Part shown: positions 17,905-27,315 of the stretch, piece after piece
Layout: the number at the start of each line of letters is the position of its first letter
Position numbering within the stretch: position 1 is the stretch's first letter
NCBI RefSeq assembly: GCF_000213555.1
Contig: NZ_GL891979.1
Span: 758,192 to 815,548 of the forward strand
Source of the DNA: Dysgonomonas gadei ATCC BAA-286
GTDB taxonomy: Bacteria; Bacteroidota; Bacteroidia; Bacteroidales; Dysgonomonadaceae
Length of the DNA stretch: 57,357 nucleotides
Direction: 5' to 3'
The notes under the pieces: model-generated
Told to the model about the DNA's origin: nothing
Database searches by the model: none
The model's input: the letters and a program-made list of their open reading frames with translations, nothing else
Position numbers and translations under genes: made by a program

Positions 17905-19434
17905 ATGAGATCTGATACAAGACGAATAGCCAAAAACTCAATTTATCTGTATACACGGATGGCCCTCATGATGGGAGTTTCTCTATATACCAGCCGGGTT
18001 GTACTCGAAAACCTTGGAATAGAGGATTTTGGTATATTTAGTGTAGTAGGAGGGTTGGCTGTATTGTTCAGCTTTTTCAATAATGCCCTTAATACTTCCA
18101 CCCAACGGTTCCTTACAGTTTCTATTGGTAAGAATAATGTAATGGAAACAAAGAGGGTATTTTCGATGAGTATGAATTGTCATATGATCATTTCATTTGT
18201 GATTCTAATACTTGCCGAAACTGTGGGACTATGGCTCTTAAATACTCAACTGAATATACCTGAGGCGAAAATGCATGCCGCCAACTGGGTTTATCAGCTG
18301 ACATTACTTTCATGTCTTTTGGGTATATTAAATGTACCCTATACAGGTTCTATTATCGCTTATGAGAAGATGTCGTATTTTGCATGGTCCAGTGTTATCA
18401 GCGCAATGCTCAAGCTCGGTGTGGCATGGCTTATTGCAATAAGCACTTCAGAGCGATTGATTTTTTACACAGCATTACTTGTAGTTGCGACTATCATTAA
18501 ATTCGTAATAGACCAAATTTACTGTCGTATCCGGTTTTCGGTATGTCGCTATAGTTATCAGTGGGATAGGAATCTATTTAAAGAGATGATATCTTTCACA
18601 GGTTGGAACATTCTGAAAATGGGGGCGGTAATGGGTGTCTCGCAGGGAAATAATATTCTTATAAATATTTATGGAGGTACTGTCGCAAGTGCAGCCATGG
18701 GTATTGCCAACCAAGTCAATGGAAATGTATACGGATTTATGCAAAATGTACAAACTGCATTCAATCCGCAGATCACAAAAACAATATCATGCAACCAAAC
18801 AGAGGATTATCAATCATTAATCAGGATGTGTGCAAAAGTCTCTTCCTATCTCCTTTTTTTTCTTGCAGTTCCTCTTGTGCTGGAAATGGATATTATTCTG
18901 AAATTATGGTTGAAAGATGTTCCTCTCAATACAGGAATTTTATGTGTATTCTCTATTGCGTCTGTTTACATCGATTCATTAACCGGTCCTCTCTCGGCTG
19001 CTGTGATGGCACATGGTTCTGTTCAACGGTATCAGATCGTGACTTCCGTCTTATGGCTAATATCTATCCCAGCAGCCTGGTTGTATTTCCAAATAGGAAT
19101 GCCCTTCGAGTATATTTTGATATCAAAGATTATCGCTCAAGTCATAATATTAGGTTATTCTCTATATTTTCTTAAAAAAAATATCGTTTTTGACGTATCG
19201 TCATTTATCAGAAATGAATGCCTTACGACCTTGGTCGTTTTGATAAGTAGTTTATGGATCAGTTATCTTATAATAAGCAATTTTCATTATTCCGTTTTAG
19301 GTAACTTATTATTGTCTGTCATATCATCATGGGCAATTTTAATAATTATAATATTAGCGATTGGACTCACACATAGAGAAAGAATCGCAGTCAAAAACCT
19401 GTTGTTAAAAAAAGCAATTGCATGGAAAAAGTAA
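17905..19434 (+). CDS. wzx: flippase (Wzx-like oligosaccharide translocase)
   Basis: A 509-residue integral membrane protein with about 12-14 helices. It begins MRSDTRRIAKNSIYLYTRMAL, the usual start of Bacteroidetes O-antigen/PST-type flippases. Repeated LLVVATIIKFVIDQI-type helices and Gly-Ala patterns fit the MOP/PST superfamily. It would flip undecaprenyl-linked repeat units across the inner membrane for the Wzy polymerase. It overlaps the next gene by 13 nt, so the two are translationally linked. Confidence 0.9.
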   Translation: MRSDTRRIAKNSIYLYTRMALMMGVSLYTSRVVLENLGIEDFGIFSVVGGLAVLFSFFNNALNTSTQRFLTVSIGKNNVMETKRVFSMSMNCHMIISFVILILAETVGLWLLNTQLNIPEAKMHAANWVYQLTLLSCLLGILNVPYTGSIIAYEKMSYFAWSSVISAMLKLGVAWLIAISTSERLIFYTALLVVATIIKFVIDQIYCRIRFSVCRYSYQWDRNLFKEMISFTGWNILKMGAVMGVSQGNNILINIYGGTVASAAMGIANQVNGNVYGFMQNVQTAFNPQITKTISCNQTEDYQSLIRMCAKVSSYLLFFLAVPLVLEMDIILKLWLKDVPLNTGILCVFSIASVYIDSLTGPLSAAVMAHGSVQRYQIVTSVLWLISIPAAWLYFQIGMPFEYILISKIIAQVIILGYSLYFLKKNIVFDVSSFIRNECLTTLVVLISSLWISYLIISNFHYSVLGNLLLSVISSWAILIIIILAIGLTHRERIAVKNLLLKKAIAWKK

Positions 19435-20315
19435 TAAGATTTATATACAGGGGAGGCTTAGGCAATCAATTATTTGAATATGCAGCAATGCTCTATATAA
19501 AGAAGAATTTTCCTGAAGTGAAAATCATACCCGATTTTGGAGAATATTACTATGATTGTTTTCATAACGGGATCGGGATTCAGAAAATTTTCCACACAGA
19601 TTTTGCAGGGGAAATTAATAAGATTGAATATTTCCGGAAGTCTTATAATAAAAAAGAGTCTAAGGTACATCGGATAGCAAGAATTGCTTGGTATAAATTG
19701 TCAGGGTATAAGACTTTTTATAATTCAGCTATAATTACCCCCAATAAAATGGCAAAAGTTATTGATAGCAATCAAAAAATGATATTTGCCGGATTTTTTC
19801 AGAATGACACATTTGCTTCTGCCATAAAAAAAGATTTACAGAGGGACTTGATACAATATGCCTCCCTGGGTGCGGATAATGACGGACTACTTGCCCGAAT
19901 AAAAGAACGTTACAGTATCAGTTTACATATTCGCAGGGGGGATTACATCGGTCTTCCCCTTTATGATGTCTTTAATGGTACAGAATATTATCAGCGTGCA
20001 ATCTCTTATTTTAAAATAAAATATCATAATCCTGTGTTTGTAATATTCTCTGATGATATTCCTTGGGTTAAGGAAAATCTCATTATTGGATGCGATTGTG
20101 AATATGTGGATTGGAATAATGGAGAAGATTCCTTCAAAGACTTGATTGTGATGTCCCATTGCGCTCATAATATTATAGCTAACAGTAGCTTTAGCTGGTG
20201 GGGTGCATGGCTTAATCAGAATCCCGATAAAATAGTTATATCTCCCAAAAAATGGTTCATAGGAAAACCGAGCGATGAGGTGGTGCCTTGCGACTGGTTG
20301 AGGTTTGATAATTAA
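19422..20315 (+). CDS. GT11-family glycosyltransferase (alpha-1,2-fucosyltransferase-like)
   Basis: A 297-residue cytoplasmic enzyme with GGLGNQLFEYA (11-21) near the start, HIRRGDY (169-175) and NSSFSWWGAWLN near the C-terminus. These are the GT11 signatures of alpha-1,2-fucosyltransferases using GDP-fucose. It would add fucose (or a similar deoxyhexose) to a galactose or similar residue of the repeat unit. The neighbours supply no GDP-fucose synthesis genes. It overlaps wzx by 13 nt. Confidence 0.88.
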   Translation: MEKVIRFIYRGGLGNQLFEYAAMLYIKKNFPEVKIIPDFGEYYYDCFHNGIGIQKIFHTDFAGEINKIEYFRKSYNKKESKVHRIARIAWYKLSGYKTFYNSAIITPNKMAKVIDSNQKMIFAGFFQNDTFASAIKKDLQRDLIQYASLGADNDGLLARIKERYSISLHIRRGDYIGLPLYDVFNGTEYYQRAISYFKIKYHNPVFVIFSDDIPWVKENLIIGCDCEYVDWNNGEDSFKDLIVMSHCAHNIIANSSFSWWGAWLNQNPDKIVISPKKWFIGKPSDEVVPCDWLRFDN

Positions 20316-20333
20316 ACAGAATAGTATAATCCT

Positions 20334-21326
20334 ATGATCTCTATTATAGTACCGGTATATAATGTAGAAAAATATATTGTCGAATGTATAGAATCTATAC
20401 TGGCACAAACATATACAAACTGGGAATTATTTCTCATTAATGACGGCAGCACTGATTCTTCCGGTGATATATGCCAAAGTTATGCCCATAAAGACAGCCG
20501 CATTGCATATATCAGGACGGAAAACCGGGGTGCATGTCATGCGAGAAATACAGGATTGGAGAAGGCTAAGGGAGAATACATATTTTTTATGGATTCGGAT
20601 GATATGCTAATGCCCGATGCATTACAGATATTACTTGACAAATTTGCTGTCGCTCAGGTAGAACTCGTTTGCGGCGAATGTCAAGCTATGTATAAGAATG
20701 GAAAAGATTATAACTATAAACGGCCGGTTTTCCCTGATAAAATAACATCAGGCAATCAAATGCTAAAAGATATATTGACCTATAATACATTATGTTCGAT
20801 ATGGGGAAAACTATACAAGAGGGACCTTATCGGATCGATTAGGTTTGAGGAAAACTTAAAATTGGGGCAAGATATCCATTTCCTTACTACTTTATTTAGC
20901 GAAAGATCATGCTCTGTTTTGAGATGTCCGGAAAAGATTTACCGTTACCGTATATTGCAAAATTCAATTTCACATTCAAAACAAGCCATTCTCATTGATA
21001 AAATTCAGAACTATATCGAAAACATGATACAACTTCGTATTAAATATAACAAATATATTTCTAAAAACTGTGCCGAAGAGTACTCTTATAACGTTTGTCA
21101 TAATATATTGTATTGTATATACTTAACGGGTCTGGTAAAACGGACTGAACGCTGGCAGCTCGACATGTTAAAATCTGAAGTACTACATATTAAGACTATT
21201 AACGATGGGCATACACGTGATATAAAGTCGTTACTGAGATCAGACAAACCCGGTATTTCATGGACATTGACGTTTCGCCACCTTACTGGTTATGTTAAAA
21301 ATGTAGTGCGTAAGTATATGAAGTAA
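20334..21326 (+). CDS. family 2 glycosyltransferase
   Basis: A 330-residue protein of the GT-A fold. It begins MISIIVPVYNVEKYI and carries FLINDGSTDSS, GEYIFFMDSDD (the metal-binding DxD) and LKLGQDIHFLTTLF. It transfers a sugar from a nucleotide donor during repeat-unit assembly. The donor and acceptor are not predictable. It sits 18 nt after the GT11 gene, so it is co-transcribed. Confidence 0.9.
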   Translation: MISIIVPVYNVEKYIVECIESILAQTYTNWELFLINDGSTDSSGDICQSYAHKDSRIAYIRTENRGACHARNTGLEKAKGEYIFFMDSDDMLMPDALQILLDKFAVAQVELVCGECQAMYKNGKDYNYKRPVFPDKITSGNQMLKDILTYNTLCSIWGKLYKRDLIGSIRFEENLKLGQDIHFLTTLFSERSCSVLRCPEKIYRYRILQNSISHSKQAILIDKIQNYIENMIQLRIKYNKYISKNCAEEYSYNVCHNILYCIYLTGLVKRTERWQLDMLKSEVLHIKTINDGHTRDIKSLLRSDKPGISWTLTFRHLTGYVKNVVRKYMK

Positions 21327-21385
21327 TTTAATATTCGGTGTAGAATTTGCCCCGATTCAATAAACATCAATCCCTGTATTTATTA

Positions 21386-21961
21386 ATGAAACTATTATTT
21401 TTGAACAGTATATTCAAAGCCATCTTATATTCTCCTATAATCTTTACATACTGCTGGAAACGAAAAAATCATTTTATAGAAAAAGATTTAGATGCAGCAG
21501 AGAAATTATGTAAATGGCATCGGCGTGATTCGCGATTTTTATCTTATCTGAATTTTATATGTTTTTTGCCGGAATACAGGGCAGTCTATCTATACAGGTT
21601 AGGTAGAATGGGAAATATTCTATCAATCATTTATTCTAATAAATTATTGTTATTTATACATACGTCAAATATTGGCGGAGGGCTGTTTATACAGCATGGA
21701 CATTCTACAAGGATAGAAGCCGAATCAATAGGAGAAAATTGTCAGATATGGCATAATGTTACAATAGGAAAGAAGTTTTCGGGTGGCATGCGCCCCCGCA
21801 TTGGAAATAATGTGAAAATATGTACAGGGGCGTGTGTATTAGGAGATATTCATATTAGAGATAATGTTACTGTGGGAGCAAATGCGGTTGTACTCTCTCA
21901 TATACCGGATAACTGCATTGCAGTGGGTATTCCTGCCAGAATTATAAATAACAAAGAATAA
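21386..21961 (+). CDS. serine acetyltransferase-like hexapeptide acyltransferase
   Basis: A 191-residue protein from ATG 21386; a TTG at 21347 would add 13 residues. The C-terminal half is a left-handed beta helix with hexapeptide repeats, ending CVLGDIHIRDNVTVGANAVVLSHIPDN. GGLFIQHGHSTRI and IWHNVTIGKKFSG resemble CysE-like transferases found in polysaccharide loci. There they probably O- or N-acetylate a sugar rather than serine. Its TAA stop and the next ATG share one base, tight coupling. Confidence 0.8.
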   Translation: MKLLFLNSIFKAILYSPIIFTYCWKRKNHFIEKDLDAAEKLCKWHRRDSRFLSYLNFICFLPEYRAVYLYRLGRMGNILSIIYSNKLLLFIHTSNIGGGLFIQHGHSTRIEAESIGENCQIWHNVTIGKKFSGGMRPRIGNNVKICTGACVLGDIHIRDNVTVGANAVVLSHIPDNCIAVGIPARIINNKE

Positions 21962-23091
21962 TGCGCGTTCTTTTTATCTCTCATTATCCGGGGCTTGGCG
22001 GCGCTAATCATTCGATGATCCATTTAATAGAACATCTGAGAGTATATGACGTCGTACCCTTAGTCTTTATACCTGCTCATGGGCCGGTAGAATTAGAACT
22101 TCAAAAAAGAGGAATAGCATATGAAATACACCGGTATGCCTCATTACGTACTGTGGACAAAGGCATCGTATACAATGCATTAGAAGCCGTTTTGAGAGTG
22201 GGTGTCAACATCGGGCAGTCTATCAGATTATCCATCAAACTGCGAAACAAAATAGATCTGATCCATTCAAATTCCAGTTTAGTATTCTTAGGTTGGTTTT
22301 TAAAAAAAATAATGAGAAAGCCATTAATTTGGCATCTACGGGAATTTGGGCGTGGCGACTACGACCTATGTTTTCCATTGGGAAGAAAAATCTCTGCTAA
22401 ATGTTATGAAGACGCTGATGTCATGGTCGCAATTTCTCAATCGGTTGCAGGCTATTATATGCAGTCAATATGTCCCGGAGCCAATATGAGGACGATATAT
22501 AATGGTATAGATGAGAGTAGTATTCTACCCCGTTTTATCCGGAAGGAAGATAAGGTAGCAATATGTATGGCTGGAGGCATAAGCGAACAGAAAAATCAGA
22601 TAGAACTAATCCGTGCTGTCCGGTTAATAAAAAGTAATAATTTCAGAATTGACATAATTGGAGATGGTGATAAAAAATATATCGACGAACTGAGATCAAT
22701 TATCAAAGAATACGGATTAGATAACACTATAAAATTTATAGGCCCAAAGGATAATATCGGTGCTATTCTCAAAAATTACAGTATTGGCATTATTACATCG
22801 AAAAATGAAGCATTTGGCCGGGTAATTATCGAATATATGCTGGCAAAACTTGCTGTGATAGCGCCTAATGCCGGAGCATGTACAGAATTGGTGTGTAACG
22901 GACAAACCGGATTTGTGTACGAGCTTGGCAACACATCAGACTTGGCGAACAAACTCCAATTACTCATTCAAAATGGCGCTGAACGTAACCGTGTAGCTTT
23001 ATCGGGCTATGATATGGCTATTAATCACTATACGGCCCGGATAAATGCGCAAAAAGTTTATATGCTGTATAAAGAAGTTATGAAAGTATGA
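21961..23091 (+). CDS. family 4 glycosyltransferase
   Basis: A 376-residue GT-B enzyme. It begins VLFISHYPGLGGANHSMIHLI, the Gly-rich N-terminal loop of GT4. It carries AICMAGGISEQKNQIELIRAV and FIGPKDNIGAILKN, and the donor-site EX7E-like stretch (NEAFGRVIIEYMLAKLAVIA). It would add one residue of the repeat unit from a nucleotide sugar. It overlaps the next gene by 4 nt (ATGA). Confidence 0.88.
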   Translation: MRVLFISHYPGLGGANHSMIHLIEHLRVYDVVPLVFIPAHGPVELELQKRGIAYEIHRYASLRTVDKGIVYNALEAVLRVGVNIGQSIRLSIKLRNKIDLIHSNSSLVFLGWFLKKIMRKPLIWHLREFGRGDYDLCFPLGRKISAKCYEDADVMVAISQSVAGYYMQSICPGANMRTIYNGIDESSILPRFIRKEDKVAICMAGGISEQKNQIELIRAVRLIKSNNFRIDIIGDGDKKYIDELRSIIKEYGLDNTIKFIGPKDNIGAILKNYSIGIITSKNEAFGRVIIEYMLAKLAVIAPNAGACTELVCNGQTGFVYELGNTSDLANKLQLLIQNGAERNRVALSGYDMAINHYTARINAQKVYMLYKEVMKV

Positions 23092-24308
23092 TTTATTTGG
23101 TAATAACGCCGTTTTTCCCACTTCCCGGTCACTATTGGGGCGGTTATGTATATGATCAGGTGAAAGCTATTATCAATACCAACAAGTATGAGCGTGTAAT
23201 AGTACTGCGTAGTCTGAACCTGAACAAAACATTCAATTACCAATTTGAAGGGATAGATGTTATTGGTTTGCCAATGTTTCAAATGCCTTCTATGGTGATG
23301 AACGGCTTACAAGGTTTATGGAACGTTCGGATGCTGAAACAAACCCTGGAAAAACACTCAATTAATATATCCGATATTGCTGTTGCCCATATCCATACAG
23401 CAGGTTTTGCATATTATGCAACATCTTTGAAGCAGTGGAACAGGCAAATCATTACGCTGCTCCAGCATCACGACCTGGATCCGATAGGAATAAATAGTGG
23501 TAAATTATCGGATAAGAAATGGAATATCCGGATAAAAGCACGAATTGCTTACCATCATTTTAAAGATGTTGATTGTCATGTATGTATTAGTGAGTCGTGT
23601 GAAACGAATCTTCGCATGTTTCCTAAGATAAGAAAAGAAGAGAAATACGCTCCATACATCAATAAACTTCTTAAAATGCAGGGATTAACACATCCTCTGG
23701 TTAATAATGTTTATGTATTGTATAACGGGGTCGATTGCAGTAAGTTCTTCCCTATGGCAGCAGACAGAGCGACTGAAGATTTTGTTATTGGCTGCATCGG
23801 CCGCTTTAATGATCTTAAAAATCAGATGACACTAATAAAAGCGGTTGAGTATCTTTATTGTAATGGAGAACGGGATATTCGATTGAAACTTATTGGAACC
23901 GGACCGCTAAGAAATAATTGTGAACAATATATAAAGGATAAAAATCTACAGGAAATAATCAATTTCGAACCGGAATGTGCACATAATCAATTGTTCCGTT
24001 TCTATAACTCCATAGATTTATTTTGCCTGCCCTCTTATTTTGAAGGCTTCGGCTGCATTTTCACTGAAGCCTATGCCTGTGGAAAGGCATTTATGACTTG
24101 CAGACATCAGGGAACGGAAGCCTTATTAGATGAGGAGACGAAAAAGCATTTTATGCTTAGCTACCCCACCGATTACATAGCATTGGCAAATCTTATTAGT
24201 GATTATAAGGAAAAGCGCTATCCGTTTGTATTAACAAAACCCCACGATATAAACAGACTCATGGATACTTTCTGTAAATGGTTGGAAAATTATAAACAAA
24301 CGCTATGA
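23088..24308 (+). CDS. family 4 glycosyltransferase
   Basis: A 406-residue GT-B enzyme with GHYWGGYVYDQVKAII at the start. NVYVLYNGVDCSKFFPM and VIGCIGRFNDLKNQMTLIKAV mark the inter-domain and donor-binding parts, and SYFEGFGCIFTEAYACGKAF is the EX7E-type catalytic loop. It starts in an ATGA overlap with the previous gene and ends in another with the polymerase gene. The sugar transferred is unknown. Confidence 0.88.
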   Translation: MIYLVITPFFPLPGHYWGGYVYDQVKAIINTNKYERVIVLRSLNLNKTFNYQFEGIDVIGLPMFQMPSMVMNGLQGLWNVRMLKQTLEKHSINISDIAVAHIHTAGFAYYATSLKQWNRQIITLLQHHDLDPIGINSGKLSDKKWNIRIKARIAYHHFKDVDCHVCISESCETNLRMFPKIRKEEKYAPYINKLLKMQGLTHPLVNNVYVLYNGVDCSKFFPMAADRATEDFVIGCIGRFNDLKNQMTLIKAVEYLYCNGERDIRLKLIGTGPLRNNCEQYIKDKNLQEIINFEPECAHNQLFRFYNSIDLFCLPSYFEGFGCIFTEAYACGKAFMTCRHQGTEALLDEETKKHFMLSYPTDYIALANLISDYKEKRYPFVLTKPHDINRLMDTFCKWLENYKQTL

Positions 24309-25456
24309 GTGCAATCGGTAAATACGCTTTATTATTACTTTTGATAGGAAATCTGGCCAGTCAATATGTCCCTTTCAATCCCATAGCCGGCATAATTTTT
24401 TATGGTACTCTTGTATTAGGTGCTATGTATTGTATATATAACTGTAAAGGACTTTTTATAAAAGATAATATTAAAGCTGCTTCTTTTATTTTTGTCTTTG
24501 TCGCTATGTACCTTTTATACCAATTCACTTTCGGACTATTTTACATTGAAAAAATAAGCCTGATGTATCTTGCTGCTAAGATAACGGTTCTACTCATTAT
24601 CTTTTGGGGTATTACGCTCTATTATGAGTTCTATTATCATAAGATAATACCTTATTTATCTATTACAATAGCTATTCTTATAGTCTATGGACTTTTTTTC
24701 CATAATTATATTATTCATGGCCGTTTCACTCTGGGCTTTGGTAACCCAAACAGTACGAGTGCCATAGCAGCCATTGGGTTTGCAGCTTTTTTATTAATAA
24801 AAATGCCAAGTAAATACATAAGCATTGCAGGTGTAATAATATGCCTGTTTGGAGTTCTCGCCGGTGGAAGCCGTGCTTCTATAATGGTGTGTATGATTGC
24901 TTTATTTTTCAAGTATAGATTTTCGGTAAAAACAGTTGTTTTGATTATCGGATGCCTGTTTGTCGCTCTTTATATAATCCCTATGACGGGATACAAAGTA
25001 ATCGGACTGGATAGAATCATGGATGTTTTTGCAAACGGAAACTTTGTCGGGTCACGTCAGGATGTGCGGAGAGCCACAATGATGATGATTAACGAGCACC
25101 CGGTTATAGGCTGGGGCTTAAGAACGGGTATTCAGGGAGAGGCTGCTAAACTTACCACAATGGGGGCGCATAATGGCTATTTGGATACGATAAAAGCTAT
25201 AGGATATCCATATGCGGCTATTTTATTTGGAGCATGCATATACATCTTTTATCGTATGCGGTTATTGTTCAAAGAAAAATCACCATACGTGAAGTTTCAT
25301 CTGTTTGTAATAATATCCGTTTTGTTGGCTGCCATGTATGAGTCATATATAATAGGTGTAAATCAGATCATTACAAATCTGCTGTTCGTGTCAGTCGCTG
25401 TTTTGGAATATCGTTGTTATTATAATATTCAAGATGAAGACACAGAAGAACATTAA
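24305..25456 (+). CDS. wzy: O-antigen/polysaccharide polymerase, Wzy-like
   Basis: A 383-residue membrane protein with about ten helices. A periplasmic loop carries the Wzy_C/O-antigen ligase-type motif near FGNPNSTSAIAA. A second, conserved segment holds NEHPVIGWGLRTGI and GAHNGYLDTIKAIG; the Arg and His residues there are typical of ligase/polymerase proteins. As the only such gene in the locus it is the likely polymerase of the Wzx/Wzy pathway. It overlaps the downstream gene by 23 nt. Confidence 0.82.
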   Translation: MSAIGKYALLLLLIGNLASQYVPFNPIAGIIFYGTLVLGAMYCIYNCKGLFIKDNIKAASFIFVFVAMYLLYQFTFGLFYIEKISLMYLAAKITVLLIIFWGITLYYEFYYHKIIPYLSITIAILIVYGLFFHNYIIHGRFTLGFGNPNSTSAIAAIGFAAFLLIKMPSKYISIAGVIICLFGVLAGGSRASIMVCMIALFFKYRFSVKTVVLIIGCLFVALYIIPMTGYKVIGLDRIMDVFANGNFVGSRQDVRRATMMMINEHPVIGWGLRTGIQGEAAKLTTMGAHNGYLDTIKAIGYPYAAILFGACIYIFYRMRLLFKEKSPYVKFHLFVIISVLLAAMYESYIIGVNQIITNLLFVSVAVLEYRCYYNIQDEDTEEH

Positions 25457-26282
25457 TTTGTATGATTATCCTCGACTTTCAGATAAAGATTTCGGCTGGA
25501 TAAGGCTTTTCGGGCCGGGGCTGGCTAATTGTATGTTTGTTGCGGCCCGCGCATATATCAATTCCCAAATATACGGGACAACGTTTATTGCACCCACCTG
25601 GTGTAAAATAAGTATTGGGCCATGGCTTCGCAACGAAAAAGACAAACGGATATATAACCGTTTGTTTGAGAATATAGGTATTTCCGGAACTAAAAAGTTG
25701 GTATTGATAATAAAAAGCCGCTTGTTCAAAACTTCCAATATAAGAATTGTTTCGGGGCTGGCTGATTATTTCGTTGATTTGAACGGGCACTATCCGCTGG
25801 TTAAAGATTATTTTGAAAAAATAGTAAGAGAAGAAACTATCTCTAATGTATCGGAAACTGAACTGTCCAACACAATAGCGGTTCATGTCCGTTTAGGCGA
25901 TTACAGTTCTGAATACCGAATTGATATAGGTTGGTATAAAGGAATAATTGAAAATATTCTGAATGAAAATGAAAACCAGCGATTCCTTGTGTTTTCGGAT
26001 GGAACAGACAACGAACTGGCGCCCCTTCTAACGATATCTAATGTGAAGCGGGTATTCTTCGGAAATGCTTTCGCCGATATGTATGCCATCAGTAAATGCA
26101 AGTTTACAATAGCATCAGATTCTACCTTCTCGGCATGGGGTGCCTTTCTGGGGCAAAAACCGATTATTTTCAGCCGAAGGCATTTCCCTCCGGTATACCG
26201 GGGCGATATTCCCGAGTCGGTTTTAGGACAATCCACTGAAATCCCCAATAAGTTTAAAATTTTGCTGAATTATGAAACGTAA
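25434..26282 (+). CDS. GT11-like glycosyltransferase (putative fucosyltransferase)
   Basis: A 282-residue cytoplasmic protein. It has HVRLGDY (151-157) and SDSTFSAWGAFLG near the C-terminus, in the same order and spacing as the HIRRGDY and SFSWWGAWL of the GT11 gene at 19422. The N-terminus (RLFGPGLANCMFVAARAY) also follows the GGLGNQLF-like pattern loosely. It is a divergent GT11-type enzyme, plausibly another fucosyltransferase. It starts inside the polymerase gene (23-nt overlap) and overlaps the next by 11 nt. Confidence 0.75.
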   Translation: MKTQKNINLYDYPRLSDKDFGWIRLFGPGLANCMFVAARAYINSQIYGTTFIAPTWCKISIGPWLRNEKDKRIYNRLFENIGISGTKKLVLIIKSRLFKTSNIRIVSGLADYFVDLNGHYPLVKDYFEKIVREETISNVSETELSNTIAVHVRLGDYSSEYRIDIGWYKGIIENILNENENQRFLVFSDGTDNELAPLLTISNVKRVFFGNAFADMYAISKCKFTIASDSTFSAWGAFLGQKPIIFSRRHFPPVYRGDIPESVLGQSTEIPNKFKILLNYET

Positions 26283-27315
26283 ATATGACTTTGTGTACCT
26301 AACGAATACACCTTCGTTTTACAAACTTAATCTTTGCAACGAAATAGCCGGAAGTCACACTCTGCTGTTAGTGCTTTATGGTTACGATACGGAAGCTGTG
26401 AACGCAGAACTTAATGATAAAAGCGACAGGAAGTTCGACTTCGAATTTATATACAATGGAAATGCCCGGCGGCGTAATATGGTTCTGTCATTCTTCCGTC
26501 TCTTGAAGTTGATGAAATCGATTGATGCAAAAAAAATATTGTTTTCCGGTTGGTTAGCACCCGAATATAATTTATATAGTTTCATATCGCCGAGACGAAA
26601 GAATGTTATGGTCTGTGAATCCTCCGTTTTCGATGTGTCATTTGCCGGACTTGCCGGATGGGCAAAGCGTAGAATTATTAACCGTATGAATGCCACATTA
26701 CCATCGGGACAACCTCATGCCGAACTATTCAAGTCCGTTGGATTCAATGGAACACAACATATTACCGGAAGTGTAGGCATATTCCATAAACCCGGAAAGA
26801 AGACGAAACTATATCACAATACATTACGATATATTTACGTAGGACGATTGATAGATGCAAAAAATATAGATTTACTTATAGATGTCTTCAACCGGAACGG
26901 GAAGTTTTTAACCATCGTAGGACAAGGTATATTAGAGAAAGAGCTGAAAGCTAAAGCAAAAGGCAATATTACATTTTCCGGCTTTATCAACAACCATAAA
27001 CTAGGCGGGGTATATCAAACTCACGATGTATTTATTCTTCCATCCAAATACGAGCCGTGGGGATTGGTCGTCGAAGAAGCGATCTATTGGGGATTGCCTG
27101 TCATTGTCAGCGATAAAGTTGGCAGTTCGGTCGATCTGGTGAAAAATTTGGGAACCGGTTGTATTTTCCAGTCGGGAAATAGTGATGGATTGATAGATGC
27201 TATAGCTGATATGGAAATTAATTATCAAAAATACAAACATTCGACTGATAGTGTATGTTTTGCAGAGCGTGACAGGTTGCAGGTTCTCACTTATTTAAAA
27301 CTTCTTGAAGAATGA
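26272..27315 (+). CDS. family 4 glycosyltransferase
   Basis: A 347-residue GT-B enzyme. The donor-binding half is clear: IYVGRLIDAKNIDLLIDVF, ITFSGFINNHKLGGVYQ and SKYEPWGLVVEEAIYWGLPV, the last carrying the EX7E motif. The N-terminal half is short and lacks the usual Gly-rich loop, so the acceptor site is unusual. It overlaps its upstream neighbour by 11 nt and the next gene by 4 nt. Confidence 0.85.
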   Translation: MKRKYDFVYLTNTPSFYKLNLCNEIAGSHTLLLVLYGYDTEAVNAELNDKSDRKFDFEFIYNGNARRRNMVLSFFRLLKLMKSIDAKKILFSGWLAPEYNLYSFISPRRKNVMVCESSVFDVSFAGLAGWAKRRIINRMNATLPSGQPHAELFKSVGFNGTQHITGSVGIFHKPGKKTKLYHNTLRYIYVGRLIDAKNIDLLIDVFNRNGKFLTIVGQGILEKELKAKAKGNITFSGFINNHKLGGVYQTHDVFILPSKYEPWGLVVEEAIYWGLPVIVSDKVGSSVDLVKNLGTGCIFQSGNSDGLIDAIADMEINYQKYKHSTDSVCFAERDRLQVLTYLKLLEE